64,000 nucleotides of DNA from Hahella chejuensis KCTC 2396 (GTDB lineage Bacteria > Pseudomonadota > Gammaproteobacteria > Pseudomonadales > Oleiphilaceae). Each line of letters starts with the position of its first letter. Positions within the stretch are counted from its first letter, which is position 1. The stretch covers positions 3,564,501 through 3,628,500 of the forward strand of contig NC_007645.1 of the NCBI RefSeq assembly GCF_000012985.1, read 5' to 3'. The position numbers and the translations under genes were made by a program. Positions 1 through 9,599 of the stretch are shown in pieces. Below the pieces are notes generated by a model. That model was not told the origin of the DNA. It searched no databases and saw nothing but the letters and a program-made list of their open reading frames with translations.

Positions 1-2085
1 ACCCACGCAGAGGCTGCCGAACAGGTCTTCCACGCTGGGATCGAAATTCAGGTCCGTCAGTCCCAGCACCCGGTCCGCCTGGGTGAGCCCGGTTTCGCCA
101 ATGAACCAGTCCAACAGGTTCGCGACGGATTCATTGCGAATGGAGATGCCTTTGGGCGCGCCGGTGGTGCCGGAGGTGAAAATGAAATAAAACTCGTCTT
201 CGGGACGCCGTTGGGACCACAACGCTGGAAGTGGGGATGGGACATCGCTGTCCGTTTGCGTCGCCAGCGGCGCCTCTATCTCAACTCTTTCCACTATTTC
301 CAATAGAAGACGACCACTATCCGCGCCTAATTCGGCGATCAACGCGGCGTCGCACAGCACAATGCCGCAGCCCGCCAGTTCCAGTAACGTCTGCTTGCGC
401 GACGTTGGATCTTTCGGGTTGAGATAAAAGTAGCTGCCGCCGCTGAACAGGATCGCCAGAATCGCCACGGTCGATCCTTCGCCTTTCGGCGCATGCACGC
501 CCACCCGGTCGCCAGCCACAAATCCTGCGCGCGCTAATTGCGCCTGCACGGCGGCGATGCGTTGCGCCAGTTCGCCGTGGCTGATGGGCCGGTCGCCGTC
601 GATCAGGCCGATATTTTGCGGCGCCTCGATCAGGCGCTGACGTATGCCCTGCAATACGGCGTTGATGTCCGCCGTCGCAGTGGTCGCTCCCGCCACCAGA
701 TGGCTCGCCTGCGCCTGATCCGGGACCAGCTGTAACAGGCAGTCCGCAATCGGCGCGTGATCCGCCATTGCGACCAGATCCGCCGCCAGACTGTCAAAGG
801 CGTGAAACGCCGCCGTCACTGCAGCGGGATCGCCGTTAAAGGTCTCGCCCGCGCTTAACTCGACTTTCCAGGCGTCCGCGCCGGAAACCGTAAGGGTCAG
901 GCCGAAATGGGTGGTTTCCTCGGTATGCAGATCGGTCAGGCAGGTTGCGTAGGACGCGTCCTGCAAACTGGGGTCGATAGGATAGTTGTCGAACACGACC
1001 AGCGAGTCATACAGCTCTTCTCTCTGTCCCGCTATTTCCCGAATCAGTAGCGGCGGCGTTTTTTCGTGGGCCTGAGTGCGCTGCAAGGTCTGAAACATCG
1101 CGCGCAGCGCCGCTTCCAGGGTCCAGGCGCCGTCCAGGATCAGCAACAGCGGCGTCGTGTTGGTGAACAGTCCCAACGGTTGCTGCTCGGCGTTTTGCGC
1201 CAGCGCCGCCTCGCGCCCGGAAAAGGCGCAGCCGAACGCCACGGTTTTCTGAAAGGTAAGCTTGCTTAAGGTCAGCGCCCAACACAGATACACAAAACTC
1301 GCCGGCGTCACGCCAGCGCGACGGCACAGCGCTTCGATCTCCGCCTTACGGGCCTGCGGCCACAGACGCCCGGCTTTTGCGGTGTTCTCTGCGAGCGGCG
1401 AGTCGTCACGGTTTGATTTCGATGTCGCGCGACGGAACAGGGGCTCATCCAGTAATTTAGTCGTGACCGCCACATCCCTGTCGTCAACGCCCTGCAACGC
1501 ATCGCGCCAATACTCCCGACTGCGTCGCAGCGCTTCCGGGTCCAGCCCTTTCCAAAGCTGTTGCGAATACAACCGCGACGCCAGCGGCGGGATAGCCTGG
1601 CCGCGCAGGCCCTGCACCCACAGGGAGACCAGTAACGAGCTGCTCCAGCCATCCATCAGTATGTGATGAAAACAGAAAGCAATGCTCAGCGTCCCCGCTG
1701 CAACGTCATGCAGGCAGGCGATGCGGAACACTTCGGCGTCCAGCTCGAAGGGCCGCGCCTTGGACTGGGCCAGCCAGTCGAGACAGCGGGCTTTGTGGGC
1801 TGACGCAACCAAAGGCGCATAGTCCAAAGCAATGCGGGGCGACGCATACACCGCCTGATGCGGCGCGCGCAGGCCACGCCACAGGAAAACGGATCGCAGG
1901 GCCGGCTGCGACGCCTGGATTCGCCGCCACAGATCGCCAATCTCCGCCTCGCTCGCCGGCGTGCGCAGAGTAAAGGACACGCCAATGTGATAGGCGCTGT
2001 TGCCGTCCTTCAACGCATGAAACAGCAAACCGCTGGCTTGCGGAGTCGCCTGCAGCAACTCCTCAATGTAGTTTGACGACTTCAT
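1..2085 (-). CDS. NRPS, condensation-adenylation module (partial, runs off left edge)
   Basis: Non-ribosomal peptide synthetase whose reading frame is open from an ATG at 2085 to base 1, so the 3' part lies outside the window. Residues 1-440 form a condensation domain with the catalytic motif HHILMDG; an adenylation domain follows, with core A3 FTSGTTGAPKG and then FDPSVED at the A4 position just before the edge. Only the first pocket residues (D, P, E) are visible, so the substrate cannot be predicted. The start overlaps the acyltransferase stop as ATGA, meaning translational coupling. Because the preceding NRPS ends in an epimerase, this C domain should be of the D-donor/L-acceptor type, which is inference from gene order. 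It acts in the cytoplasm as part of a multienzyme chain. Family assignment is secure. Confidence 0.93.
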   Translation of the reverse strand, partial: MKSSNYIEELLQATPQASGLLFHALKDGNSAYHIGVSFTLRTPASEAEIGDLWRRIQASQPALRSVFLWRGLRAPHQAVYASPRIALDYAPLVASAHKARCLDWLAQSKARPFELDAEVFRIACLHDVAAGTLSIAFCFHHILMDGWSSSLLVSLWVQGLRGQAIPPLASRLYSQQLWKGLDPEALRRSREYWRDALQGVDDRDVAVTTKLLDEPLFRRATSKSNRDDSPLAENTAKAGRLWPQARKAEIEALCRRAGVTPASFVYLCWALTLSKLTFQKTVAFGCAFSGREAALAQNAEQQPLGLFTNTTPLLLILDGAWTLEAALRAMFQTLQRTQAHEKTPPLLIREIAGQREELYDSLVVFDNYPIDPSLQDASYATCLTDLHTEETTHFGLTLTVSGADAWKVELSAGETFNGDPAAVTAAFHAFDSLAADLVAMADHAPIADCLLQLVPDQAQASHLVAGATTATADINAVLQGIRQRLIEAPQNIGLIDGDRPISHGELAQRIAAVQAQLARAGFVAGDRVGVHAPKGEGSTVAILAILFSGGSYFYLNPKDPTSRKQTLLELAGCGIVLCDAALIAELGADSGRLLLEIVERVEIEAPLATQTDSDVPSPLPALWSQRRPEDEFYFIFTSGTTGAPKGISIRNESVANLLDWFIGETGLTQADRVLGLTDLNFDPSVEDLFGSLCVG

Positions 2086-3326
2086 GCGCAGCGCTCCGCC
2101 GCGTCGTAAAGGTGTTGCAGCCTGCGCTTGTCGATGGCCAGAGAGACGGCGCCGGCGTCTTCAATGATGTTCAGCCACTGCTGGGTGCGGGCGTGAATGA
2201 AGGCAGCCTGTTCGCCCTGTTTATGGTTCGCGTCAGCCAGCGTCTCCTTTACCTCGGTTCTGATGCGGCGAAGCTGTTGCAGGGCGCCGGGATCATCCAG
2301 AACCGGCAGTTTCGCGCTGTACAGGTGATAACAGCAGCGCTGCAGAAACTGCTCGCGGCGATTCTGCGGCGCGCTCATCGTCTGTGCGAAGGCGAACAGG
2401 TCCTGAGGCTCGCAAACCGATTGCATAGGCAGGTTCGCGCGCTGGGTCAGATAACTCAGGACGGATTTGGGGGAAATTTCCAGATAACGGGTGACGCCGT
2501 TTTGCGCCACATACTGCAAACTCCGCAACCACTGCACCGGCGACGTCAGGTGTTGCAGGATGGAGGCTTTTATGTTCGCCGCCGGCGTTTCCGCGCCGCT
2601 CACATTGCAGACCAGACGGGACAGCTGCTCGACCGGTTGTGCGGTGGGCAGGAAGTCAAGCTGGCGCTCCAGTTGCGCGCGCGCCTCCGCCATCAGCGGA
2701 GAGTGGAAAGGTCCGCCGATCTTAAGGGGATACAGCAGACCGCCCATGGCCTCCATCCGGGGCGCAAAACGTCTAATCTCCGCCATTTCTCCAGAGACCG
2801 TCGCCTGATCGAAGGCGTCTATGGCGGAGATGTAGATATTCACCCCATCCTCTGCTCTCGCCTTCTCCACTTCCTGCGCGACGGTCGCGGCCGGGGCGTG
2901 CAGCACCCAGCACATTTCGCCTTGCTCGAACTGACGCGCACAGGCCTCGACGATCTCCGAACGCAGATTGACCACCTGCGTGAGCGTAGCCAGATCCAGA
3001 TAGCCGGCGGCGCACATAGCGGGATATTGCCCCAGGCTGTGTCCCATCACAAAATCGGGAACCAGCCCGCAGTGCTTGCGCAAAATGTCGGCGATGGCGA
3101 CGGTGGTCGCCGTCAGCGCCAACTGGGCGACGCGCACCTGCTTTAGTGCGTCGCGGCGCTCGCCGTGAATCACCTCCTGCAGGTTGACCTGGGACAGCTC
3201 CGACACTTCCTGCAGGCGCTCCCGATACTCGGGATAAACCAGGAATTCGGCGAACATATCCGGCTGCTGGGCGCCCACTCCGGGAAAAAGAAAGACGGTT
3301 TTAGCTGAATCCATAGCGGTTCTCAT
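2082..3326 (-). CDS. discrete acyltransferase (trans-AT, FabD/ClbG-like)
   Basis: A 414-residue acyltransferase that transfers an extender unit to carrier proteins in trans. Visible features are the N-terminal FPGVGAQ, the nucleophile elbow GHSLGQ (Ser97), Arg122 in VVNLRSEIV at the position that binds the carboxylate of malonyl-type units, and the catalytic His208 in GGPFHSP. The usual Glu after GHSLG is Gln here. About 110 residues at the C-terminus extend beyond the FabD core. ATGA overlaps on both sides (with the C-A-PCP-E NRPS at 3323-3326 and the next NRPS at 2082-2085) fix the start. Next to a serine adenylation enzyme, ACP and acyl-CoA dehydrogenase, the best guess is an aminomalonyl transferase like ZmaF or ClbG. 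An ordinary malonyl transferase is the alternative. Confidence 0.85.
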   Translation of the reverse strand: MRTAMDSAKTVFLFPGVGAQQPDMFAEFLVYPEYRERLQEVSELSQVNLQEVIHGERRDALKQVRVAQLALTATTVAIADILRKHCGLVPDFVMGHSLGQYPAMCAAGYLDLATLTQVVNLRSEIVEACARQFEQGEMCWVLHAPAATVAQEVEKARAEDGVNIYISAIDAFDQATVSGEMAEIRRFAPRMEAMGGLLYPLKIGGPFHSPLMAEARAQLERQLDFLPTAQPVEQLSRLVCNVSGAETPAANIKASILQHLTSPVQWLRSLQYVAQNGVTRYLEISPKSVLSYLTQRANLPMQSVCEPQDLFAFAQTMSAPQNRREQFLQRCCYHLYSAKLPVLDDPGALQQLRRIRTEVKETLADANHKQGEQAAFIHARTQQWLNIIEDAGAVSLAIDKRRLQHLYDAAERCA

Positions 3327-6300
3327 ACTGCGGCTCCGTTAATGATGAGATCCAGCTCCGTCTGTGAGAGCTGGCAAAAGGGAAAATCCGAGGGAAGCAG
3401 GACGGACGGCGCGCCAGAAATCGCGTCGCCCTCGCCCAGCAGTGCGTCGCGCCAGGCTGACAGTCCGGCGTTCAGTTGCGTCAGATACTGAATGGCGCGC
3501 GTCTCGCTGGCGCCAGGAACGCCTAGACGTAATTCCACGCTAACCGCGCCGGACTCGCGCTCGTCAAACACCAGCAGGTCGAAGTCGGCCACACTGCGTT
3601 CCTGCGGGTGGCGGAAGCCCCCGGACAACGAAGGCGTCAGCGTGAAGTGACGCCACTGCCCACTCAGCCCACCGCCGATATCGTTGATACAGAGCAAAGG
3701 CCTGACCCGCTGGGTCTGCGCGCCCAGATGACGTAGCCAGTTCTGGCGTCCGTCGCAACAACGGGACTTGATCTCTCGCAACTGCGCCGACGCGCCTTGC
3801 GCAAGCGGATCAAGGCTCACCTGATGGAAGCCGGTGAACCAGCCCACCGCATTGGCCAGCGCGCCGTCCCATTCGCGGGGGACGTTCGCTGCGGAGAAAA
3901 CACGGCCGTGATGTTCAAACAGCGCCACAGGCTGCGCCCGCGTGGCGTCGTCTTCATCCAGCGCCGCAATCAGCGCGGCGGCGAGCAACTGGGTGCGCTC
4001 CGCCTTGAGCCGCCGCTCCATGTCCTGAATGTCCGCGCCCGACAGCGTCAGCGTCAACCTGACCGGCTCCGCCGTCGCCGCCGCATCCCCGCAGGGCGTC
4101 ACCGGCGCTTCGCCGCCGTGATCGCGCAGCCATTTCCCCCACAGGAACGCGCCGGCCTCCACCTCTCCGCCGGCGATAGTCGCATCGCCCAGGGCCTGAT
4201 CCAGTTCATCCAGTAAATAAATCCAGGAATGCACGTCGCAAATCAGGTGATGGCACACCCAGATCAGATAGTTCTGGTTCGACGCAGGATCGCAAACGAT
4301 TTCGTGAACGCTGGGCTGATGTTGCAGGCTGACTGCGCTCTGCAACCGGCGCAGCCGCGCCATGAGCGTCTCCCCTGTCGCCAGTTTATGCACAGGCAAC
4401 GAGGTTGAGGCGGACTCAAAGTGACACGCGCTAAGGTCGGCGTTGGTTCTCAGCGCAAAGATTTTATGGCGCGCCTGCACCGCCAGAACGGCGGCGTGAA
4501 TGCGCTCCGGCGCCAGCGACGACGGCGCCGCCAGGGTCACCCCCTGTTGCAGGTGATCCGGATAGTGAAAGCCTTGCTCCCGCATCCAGCGCACACTGGG
4601 CAGATGGGTGATCCAGTTCGCATCGACGTCCCCAATGGCGATGGCCTCGCCGGCATGCTGCGTCTGACCGTTGGCGCAGGCTTTCTCCAGCACGGCGCCC
4701 AGGGCGGACATGGACAACAGCTCCCCTGCGCCGACGCGGACGCCCTGCTTCGCAAGCAGCGCCGCCAGGCGGATGGCTTTGATGGAGTCGCCCCCCAGCG
4801 CCAGGAACGACGCCTTCAGGTCCACGCCCTGGGGCCAGATCGGCGCGAAAAAGTCGTCATTCAACCACTCAGGCAGGGTATAGGTTTGTGCGGCGTCGGC
4901 GTCCTGAGCGCCAATGCTGCGCGAGGGCGTCAGCGTCGCCGCCAGGGCGTTGTGAGCCGCCGCCGTCAGCGCCTTCATATCCACTTTGCCGTTGGCGTTG
5001 ACCGGCCAGGGCGCCACCGTGCAGTACAGGCCGGGGAGCCAGGCGTCGGGCAGTCTGTCCTGCAGGCGCGCCTGAAAATCCGGGGCGTCGTAAGGGATCG
5101 GCGCACTGCTGCACAGCGCCACCAGCTCGCGGTTCTCACCTGCCCCGTCCGACGCATGCGAGGCGTTGGCGGCCGCCAGCTTCAACGCTTTTATCTTGCC
5201 CTGGCGATCTTCCGCACCCAGCGCCGCCAACGCGCTTTCCACCGCTTTTTCGATTTCCGTGGGATGAATGCGGTAACCACGCACTTTGAATTCTTCGTCG
5301 ATGCGCCCGAGACAGTGCAGCTCCCCCTGGGCGTCCAGCACGCCCAGGTCGCCGGAGCGATACCAGCGATGTCCGTCCCGACGACTGCGCACGAATTTGG
5401 CGTCAGTCTGCATGGAGTTGTTGAGGTAACCCTCCGCCAGCACCGGGCCGCCGATCCATAACTCGCCCTGAAACCCTTGCGGCATGGGTTCGCCTCTGGC
5501 GTCGCGCACCGACATCCGCGCAGCGCCAAGCGGCGCGCCAATGGGCGTGACGCCTGCGCTGTCTTCAGCGGCTACAGTGGAACTGTGGCTGGTATGAATG
5601 CAGCAGCCCACCGTCGCTTCCGTAGGACCGTATTCATTCACCACGCAGCTGCCGGCGGGGAAAACGCGCAACGCCTGTCGCACCAGCCCCTCGGACAGGT
5701 TTTCGCCGCCGACCACAAAGGTCAGCGGTTGGCGCCGCGGAACGCTGTGCTCGGTGAGCAAAGACAAATGGGAAGGCGTGCATTTCACCCCGGACAGGCG
5801 CTCATCCGCCAGCAGCGACCGCAGCAGCTCGGGGTTATCGCGAATATCCTGTTCATGAGGCTGCATAAACCCGCCGGACAGGACAGGAACCAAAATGCTG
5901 GTCTGGGTAAGGTCGAATCCAAAGGAGGTGAACAGCGGCGTATTGAACGGCCGTTCCCCGGCGTACGCCTCAGTGGCCGCCACGGCGTAATGCGCCAGCG
6001 CCACAGGAGAGATCGCCACGCCTTTAGGCTCTCCTGTCGAGCCTGAGGTGTACAGAATATAAGCCGGTTTATCCTGGGCTGCGGCCGTTAAGGCGTCCGG
6101 CGTCGGCGCCATTGTCGTGGACCAAACCGATGACTCTGACGCCTGGTGAGACGACCATTCCAGCGGAACGGACATGTCCAGCAGCGCCAAAGGCAGCTCC
6201 AGGCTTTCCGCCAGACTCTGATCAGGCTCTACGTACAGGCACAGAGACGCCCCGGAATTTCGCGCGATAGTTAACAGCCTGGCCGCGGGCGTCGTGGGAC

Positions 6301-7894
6301 AAACAGGAACCACGGTGATGTTATCGATCAGACAGGCCAGATACGCCAGCACCGTCGCCGGCGTGCGGCGCCCAAGGATCATGACGGGTCGGTCGTCGTC
6401 GGCGCGTTGCTGACGAAGTTGTTCACGTAGCGCGCGCATCCAGTCCCAGCCCTGGCGGTAATAAATGGGATCACTTTCAGGACTGGCGCTGAACAGGATC
6501 TGGTTGGAGTAACGCTGAAAAGCATCTCTGATGCGCACGCTGATAGGCGTCATGGTTTCTTCAACGGACTGAGAAACTTCCGTCTCATAGGTTTTATGGG
6601 TTTTAGGCCGCGTTTCCGCGGCGGTCATCACGTCCGCAGCCGCTTCCATCGCGTAATCGACCACCGTCTGCAAAAAAGCGCGACATTGGGGCTCCGACCA
6701 CTGGCGACGAAAATCCGCTTCCAGCTTGATGCTTCCATCTTCGAAGCGATCATGAATATGCACCGTGGCGAACAGCGCTTCCACCGCCTGCAAATGGTCG
6801 ATTTCCACCTGGGCGCCAGAGACGGAAGGCTGAAACGCACCGGTCTGATAGGACACGCCGAACGCAGGAATGACCCGTTTCCAGTCTTGTGAGGCGAAGT
6901 CGCCCCAGCGCGCGCCGGGGGCGTATCGAGAGTGCGCCAGGGCTTTTTGCAGCCCCTTGCGCAGCACGCGATAGCAGTCCGCCACGGTCTCGCCCGCCGC
7001 GCGGGATACCGGGACCAGCACCGGCGCCACGGCCATGGCGATGGCGCGTTTTTCGTCCTCGCTCCAACGGTTCAGCATCGGCGCCTGCACCAGGACCGCG
7101 TCGCCGTCTTCCACCACCATCTGCGCATAGGCGACGGCGGCGAAAAACAAACGGAACACGGAACCGCCGCTGCTTCTGAACTGAACCAGCAACGCATTCT
7201 GCTCGGCGCGTAAAGACAAGCGCACGCGCCGGCTGCGCGCTTCCCCGCCCCGGTAGTCGCCAATAGGCTGGCGGCCGCTTTGCTGAGCGGCGGATTCGCC
7301 GAACAGGCTACGCCAGTATTGCGCGTCCCTGCTCCAGCGTGGAGACGCTTCGTACTCCTGCTCCCGCTCAGCCATGACGGAAAAAGCAGGGCTCCCGACC
7401 AGCCCACAGGCATCGCCTTCCAGCGCCGCCGCCAGACGCTCCATTAATAACGCCAGCGCGGCGCCGTCTGCAGCGGCGTGGTGGGCCTTCACAAACCAGC
7501 CGGATTGTTGGTCGCGATACTGGACGGCGAAGACGCGGATCGGCGTTCGCGACAGATCCTCTTCCAGCAGCAGCTGACGCTCGGCCCACTGGGAGAACGC
7601 CTGTTCCGGATCAGGATGCTGGCTGAAATCCACCTTTTGCACGTCCGCCCATGGAGCCTCATGACGCACGCCCCGCCACAGCGCGTCGGACGCATTGGCG
7701 ACAAAGCCAATGTGGAAGACATCTTCGGCCTGAGTGACCGCCACAGCCGCCTGCGCCAAGCGCTCCAGCGCCAGATCGCCATGCAGGCGCGCCACGCCGC
7801 CCAGATAAAACCGGCGCCCGGACAAATGAAAGGCTTCCATCTTGAAAACGGTCTGTTGCGACCGGGACAACTCAAATGTCAGCGTATTCATCAT
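3323..7894 (-). CDS. NRPS, C-A-PCP-E module, predicted to load asparagine and release D-Asn
   Basis: A 1523-residue single-module synthetase. Condensation domain about 1-430 (HHAAADG, H138/H139/D143). Adenylation domain about 450-975 with YTSGSTGEPKG, NEYGPTEA, YRSGDLG and the terminal NANGK lysine (K970). Carrier domain with the phosphopantetheine serine S1037 in LGGDSIKA. Epimerization domain about 1090-1510 with HHLICDVHSW, EHHGR and GWFTG. Aligning the pocket to GrsA by eye gives D-L-T-K-V-G-E-V-G, one residue from the classic asparagine code DLTKLGEVG. Asn plus epimerase predicts D-Asn. ClbN, XcnA and ZmaO, which make N-acyl-D-Asn prodrug leaders, share this architecture. Start: ATG directly after the TAA of the adenylation gene. 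Whether the C domain is a starter type that accepts a fatty acyl group cannot be decided by eye. Confidence 0.93.
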   Translation of the reverse strand: MMNTLTFELSRSQQTVFKMEAFHLSGRRFYLGGVARLHGDLALERLAQAAVAVTQAEDVFHIGFVANASDALWRGVRHEAPWADVQKVDFSQHPDPEQAFSQWAERQLLLEEDLSRTPIRVFAVQYRDQQSGWFVKAHHAAADGAALALLMERLAAALEGDACGLVGSPAFSVMAEREQEYEASPRWSRDAQYWRSLFGESAAQQSGRQPIGDYRGGEARSRRVRLSLRAEQNALLVQFRSSGGSVFRLFFAAVAYAQMVVEDGDAVLVQAPMLNRWSEDEKRAIAMAVAPVLVPVSRAAGETVADCYRVLRKGLQKALAHSRYAPGARWGDFASQDWKRVIPAFGVSYQTGAFQPSVSGAQVEIDHLQAVEALFATVHIHDRFEDGSIKLEADFRRQWSEPQCRAFLQTVVDYAMEAAADVMTAAETRPKTHKTYETEVSQSVEETMTPISVRIRDAFQRYSNQILFSASPESDPIYYRQGWDWMRALREQLRQQRADDDRPVMILGRRTPATVLAYLACLIDNITVVPVCPTTPAARLLTIARNSGASLCLYVEPDQSLAESLELPLALLDMSVPLEWSSHQASESSVWSTTMAPTPDALTAAAQDKPAYILYTSGSTGEPKGVAISPVALAHYAVAATEAYAGERPFNTPLFTSFGFDLTQTSILVPVLSGGFMQPHEQDIRDNPELLRSLLADERLSGVKCTPSHLSLLTEHSVPRRQPLTFVVGGENLSEGLVRQALRVFPAGSCVVNEYGPTEATVGCCIHTSHSSTVAAEDSAGVTPIGAPLGAARMSVRDARGEPMPQGFQGELWIGGPVLAEGYLNNSMQTDAKFVRSRRDGHRWYRSGDLGVLDAQGELHCLGRIDEEFKVRGYRIHPTEIEKAVESALAALGAEDRQGKIKALKLAAANASHASDGAGENRELVALCSSAPIPYDAPDFQARLQDRLPDAWLPGLYCTVAPWPVNANGKVDMKALTAAAHNALAATLTPSRSIGAQDADAAQTYTLPEWLNDDFFAPIWPQGVDLKASFLALGGDSIKAIRLAALLAKQGVRVGAGELLSMSALGAVLEKACANGQTQHAGEAIAIGDVDANWITHLPSVRWMREQGFHYPDHLQQGVTLAAPSSLAPERIHAAVLAVQARHKIFALRTNADLSACHFESASTSLPVHKLATGETLMARLRRLQSAVSLQHQPSVHEIVCDPASNQNYLIWVCHHLICDVHSWIYLLDELDQALGDATIAGGEVEAGAFLWGKWLRDHGGEAPVTPCGDAAATAEPVRLTLTLSGADIQDMERRLKAERTQLLAAALIAALDEDDATRAQPVALFEHHGRVFSAANVPREWDGALANAVGWFTGFHQVSLDPLAQGASAQLREIKSRCCDGRQNWLRHLGAQTQRVRPLLCINDIGGGLSGQWRHFTLTPSLSGGFRHPQERSVADFDLLVFDERESGAVSVELRLGVPGASETRAIQYLTQLNAGLSAWRDALLGEGDAISGAPSVLLPSDFPFCQLSQTELDLIINGAAV

Positions 7895-9490
7895 TTACGC
7901 TACCGCCTCCGCGAAGAAGTGCTCACGCAGGGTCTCCGCAATCGCCTTGCGGTTGAGCTTGCCGGAGCTGGAGCGGGGCAATTTACCGGTTTGCCAGAAC
8001 CGCGTCGGCAACATGTAAGCGGGCATCTGCGCAGCGAGAAACTGACGCATTTCCTGTGTCTCTAGCATGTCGCCGCTCGCCGCGATGGCGGCCATCAGCC
8101 ATTGTTCGCCCTCTTCGTCCTCCACCACGCAGACCACGGCTTCGTTAATCGCCGGATGACTGAGCAGGTGATGCTCTATTTCGCCCAGTTCGATACGCAG
8201 CCCGCGCAATTTCACCTGGGTGTCCTTACGGCCCTGACAGAAAAACAGGTCGCCGTCTTCACGCCATCCCAGGTCGCCGGTCAGATAGATACGTTGTTGC
8301 AGCTCTGGGTGAAAAACAAAGGCTTTGTCCGTCAAGTCCTGACGGTTGTAGTAACCTTCAGCCAGACAAATTCCGCCAATGGCGATTTCTCCCTGCTCCA
8401 TATCACCTTTCAGCGCTAATGTTTCAGGGTCGACAATGTATAACTCGCAACCGGTAAGCGCCTGTCCGATGGGCACGTTTTTGGGCGCAGGTGCGACGCA
8501 ATCGTAGTAACTGACGTCGATAGCCGCTTCCGTCGGACCATACAGGTTGGTCAGCAGACAGCTAGAGCTGAACTGCGCCTGGAACTGGGCGACCAGACTG
8601 GCCTGTAACGATTCGCCGCTGACATACACGTTGCGCAGGGCGGTCTCCGCAGGCTGCAACTCTTGCAGCACCGGCTTGAGCAAACTGGGCACAAAGTGCG
8701 CCACGGTGATGTTTTCACTTTGCAGCGCCGCCACGATGCCTCGGGGAAATGACTCCAGACCTGGGCGCAGCAAGTAGTGGCTGGCGCCGTTCAACGCAGG
8801 CAGGAAAAGCTCCCACAGAGATACGTCAAAGGTCAGCGCGGTGCGTTGCAGAATGATGTCCGACGCTGTCATCGCACTGTGTTGTTGATGCCATTGCAGT
8901 CGGTTGATAAAGGCGCCGTGATTGACCAGCACCCCTTTCGGGGTTCCCGTGGTGCCGGAGGTAAAGATCAGATAAGCCGGGTCCGACGCCTGCAATCGCG
9001 GCGCGTTCCGCATCGCGTCTATTTCAGGTTTGGATACATAAATATCCTCCAGCCGCTCCGCCAGAATCAACGCCAGATCCGGTCCCGCCTGGGAAATCTG
9101 GCCAGCCTGGGCGGCGCTGCAAAACGCAACGCGACACTGCGCCGTCTGCAGCATGGAAGCCATGCGCGCAACGGGCGTTTTCGCATCCAGAGGGAAATAC
9201 ACGCCGCCTGCAAGCATCACGGCGTAGGCCGCCACCACAAACGCCGGACTTCGCTCCAGGCCAATGGCGACGCATTCACCCTGGCGCAGGTCACGCTCAT
9301 CAATCAGATATTGAGCCAGTAGCAGCGCGCGCTCATGCAGTTCGCACCAGGATAGAGTCTCCCCCTTGCCCCAGCGTATCGCCGGGTTGGGGTTGTCTCG
9401 CGCCGTGTCCTCGAAAAAATCAGTAATAAGTCGACCAGTGTCCATAGAGCCGGAGTCCTTTGATTGCTGGCTGAGTCGCTCCTGAGCCAT
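7895..9490 (-). CDS. stand-alone adenylation enzyme, predicted serine-specific
   Basis: A 531-residue acyl-AMP-forming enzyme with no carrier domain. Motifs: FTSGTTGTPKG (about 176-186), FDVSLWE (221-227), NLYGPTEAA, YLTGDLG and the C-terminal SSSGKLNRK lysine. Pocket residues read against GrsA are D-V-W-H-Y-S-L-I-D, essentially the serine code (DVWHLSLID), so it should load L-Ser onto the small ACP encoded at 10744-10995. Ser-S-ACP is the precursor of aminomalonyl-ACP in zwittermicin (ZmaJ) and colibactin (ClbH) synthesis. A proline enzyme of the PltF/RedM type, as used for pyrrole units, is made unlikely by this code. The start at 9490 is uncertain: an ATG at 9445 is also in frame. The 110-bp gap upstream carries a hairpin. 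Confidence 0.88.
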   Translation of the reverse strand: MAQERLSQQSKDSGSMDTGRLITDFFEDTARDNPNPAIRWGKGETLSWCELHERALLLAQYLIDERDLRQGECVAIGLERSPAFVVAAYAVMLAGGVYFPLDAKTPVARMASMLQTAQCRVAFCSAAQAGQISQAGPDLALILAERLEDIYVSKPEIDAMRNAPRLQASDPAYLIFTSGTTGTPKGVLVNHGAFINRLQWHQQHSAMTASDIILQRTALTFDVSLWELFLPALNGASHYLLRPGLESFPRGIVAALQSENITVAHFVPSLLKPVLQELQPAETALRNVYVSGESLQASLVAQFQAQFSSSCLLTNLYGPTEAAIDVSYYDCVAPAPKNVPIGQALTGCELYIVDPETLALKGDMEQGEIAIGGICLAEGYYNRQDLTDKAFVFHPELQQRIYLTGDLGWREDGDLFFCQGRKDTQVKLRGLRIELGEIEHHLLSHPAINEAVVCVVEDEEGEQWLMAAIAASGDMLETQEMRQFLAAQMPAYMLPTRFWQTGKLPRSSSGKLNRKAIAETLREHFFAEAVA

Positions 9491-9540
9491 AGCGCGCCCA
9501 GGGTTACAGACGAACCCGGGGCGACAGGCATCCGTCAGCC

Positions 9541-9555
9541 GAGACCTTGGGTCTC
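9541..9555. promoter_or_regulatory. small perfect hairpin between the acyl-CoA dehydrogenase and adenylation genes
   Basis: Inverted repeat GAGACC-TTG-GGTCTC in the only sizeable gap (9491-9599) of this otherwise tightly packed operon. No T-run follows it on the transcribed strand, so it is more likely a processing or attenuation element than a terminator. Confidence 0.3.
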
Positions 9556-9599
9556 AAGCCTGGAGGATAGAAATGGTGAGAAGCGGATTATGAAATAGT

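Noticed and set aside
2073-3146. 357-codon plus-strand open frame
   Set aside because: Antisense shadow of the acyltransferase gene, arginine-rich and without any motif.
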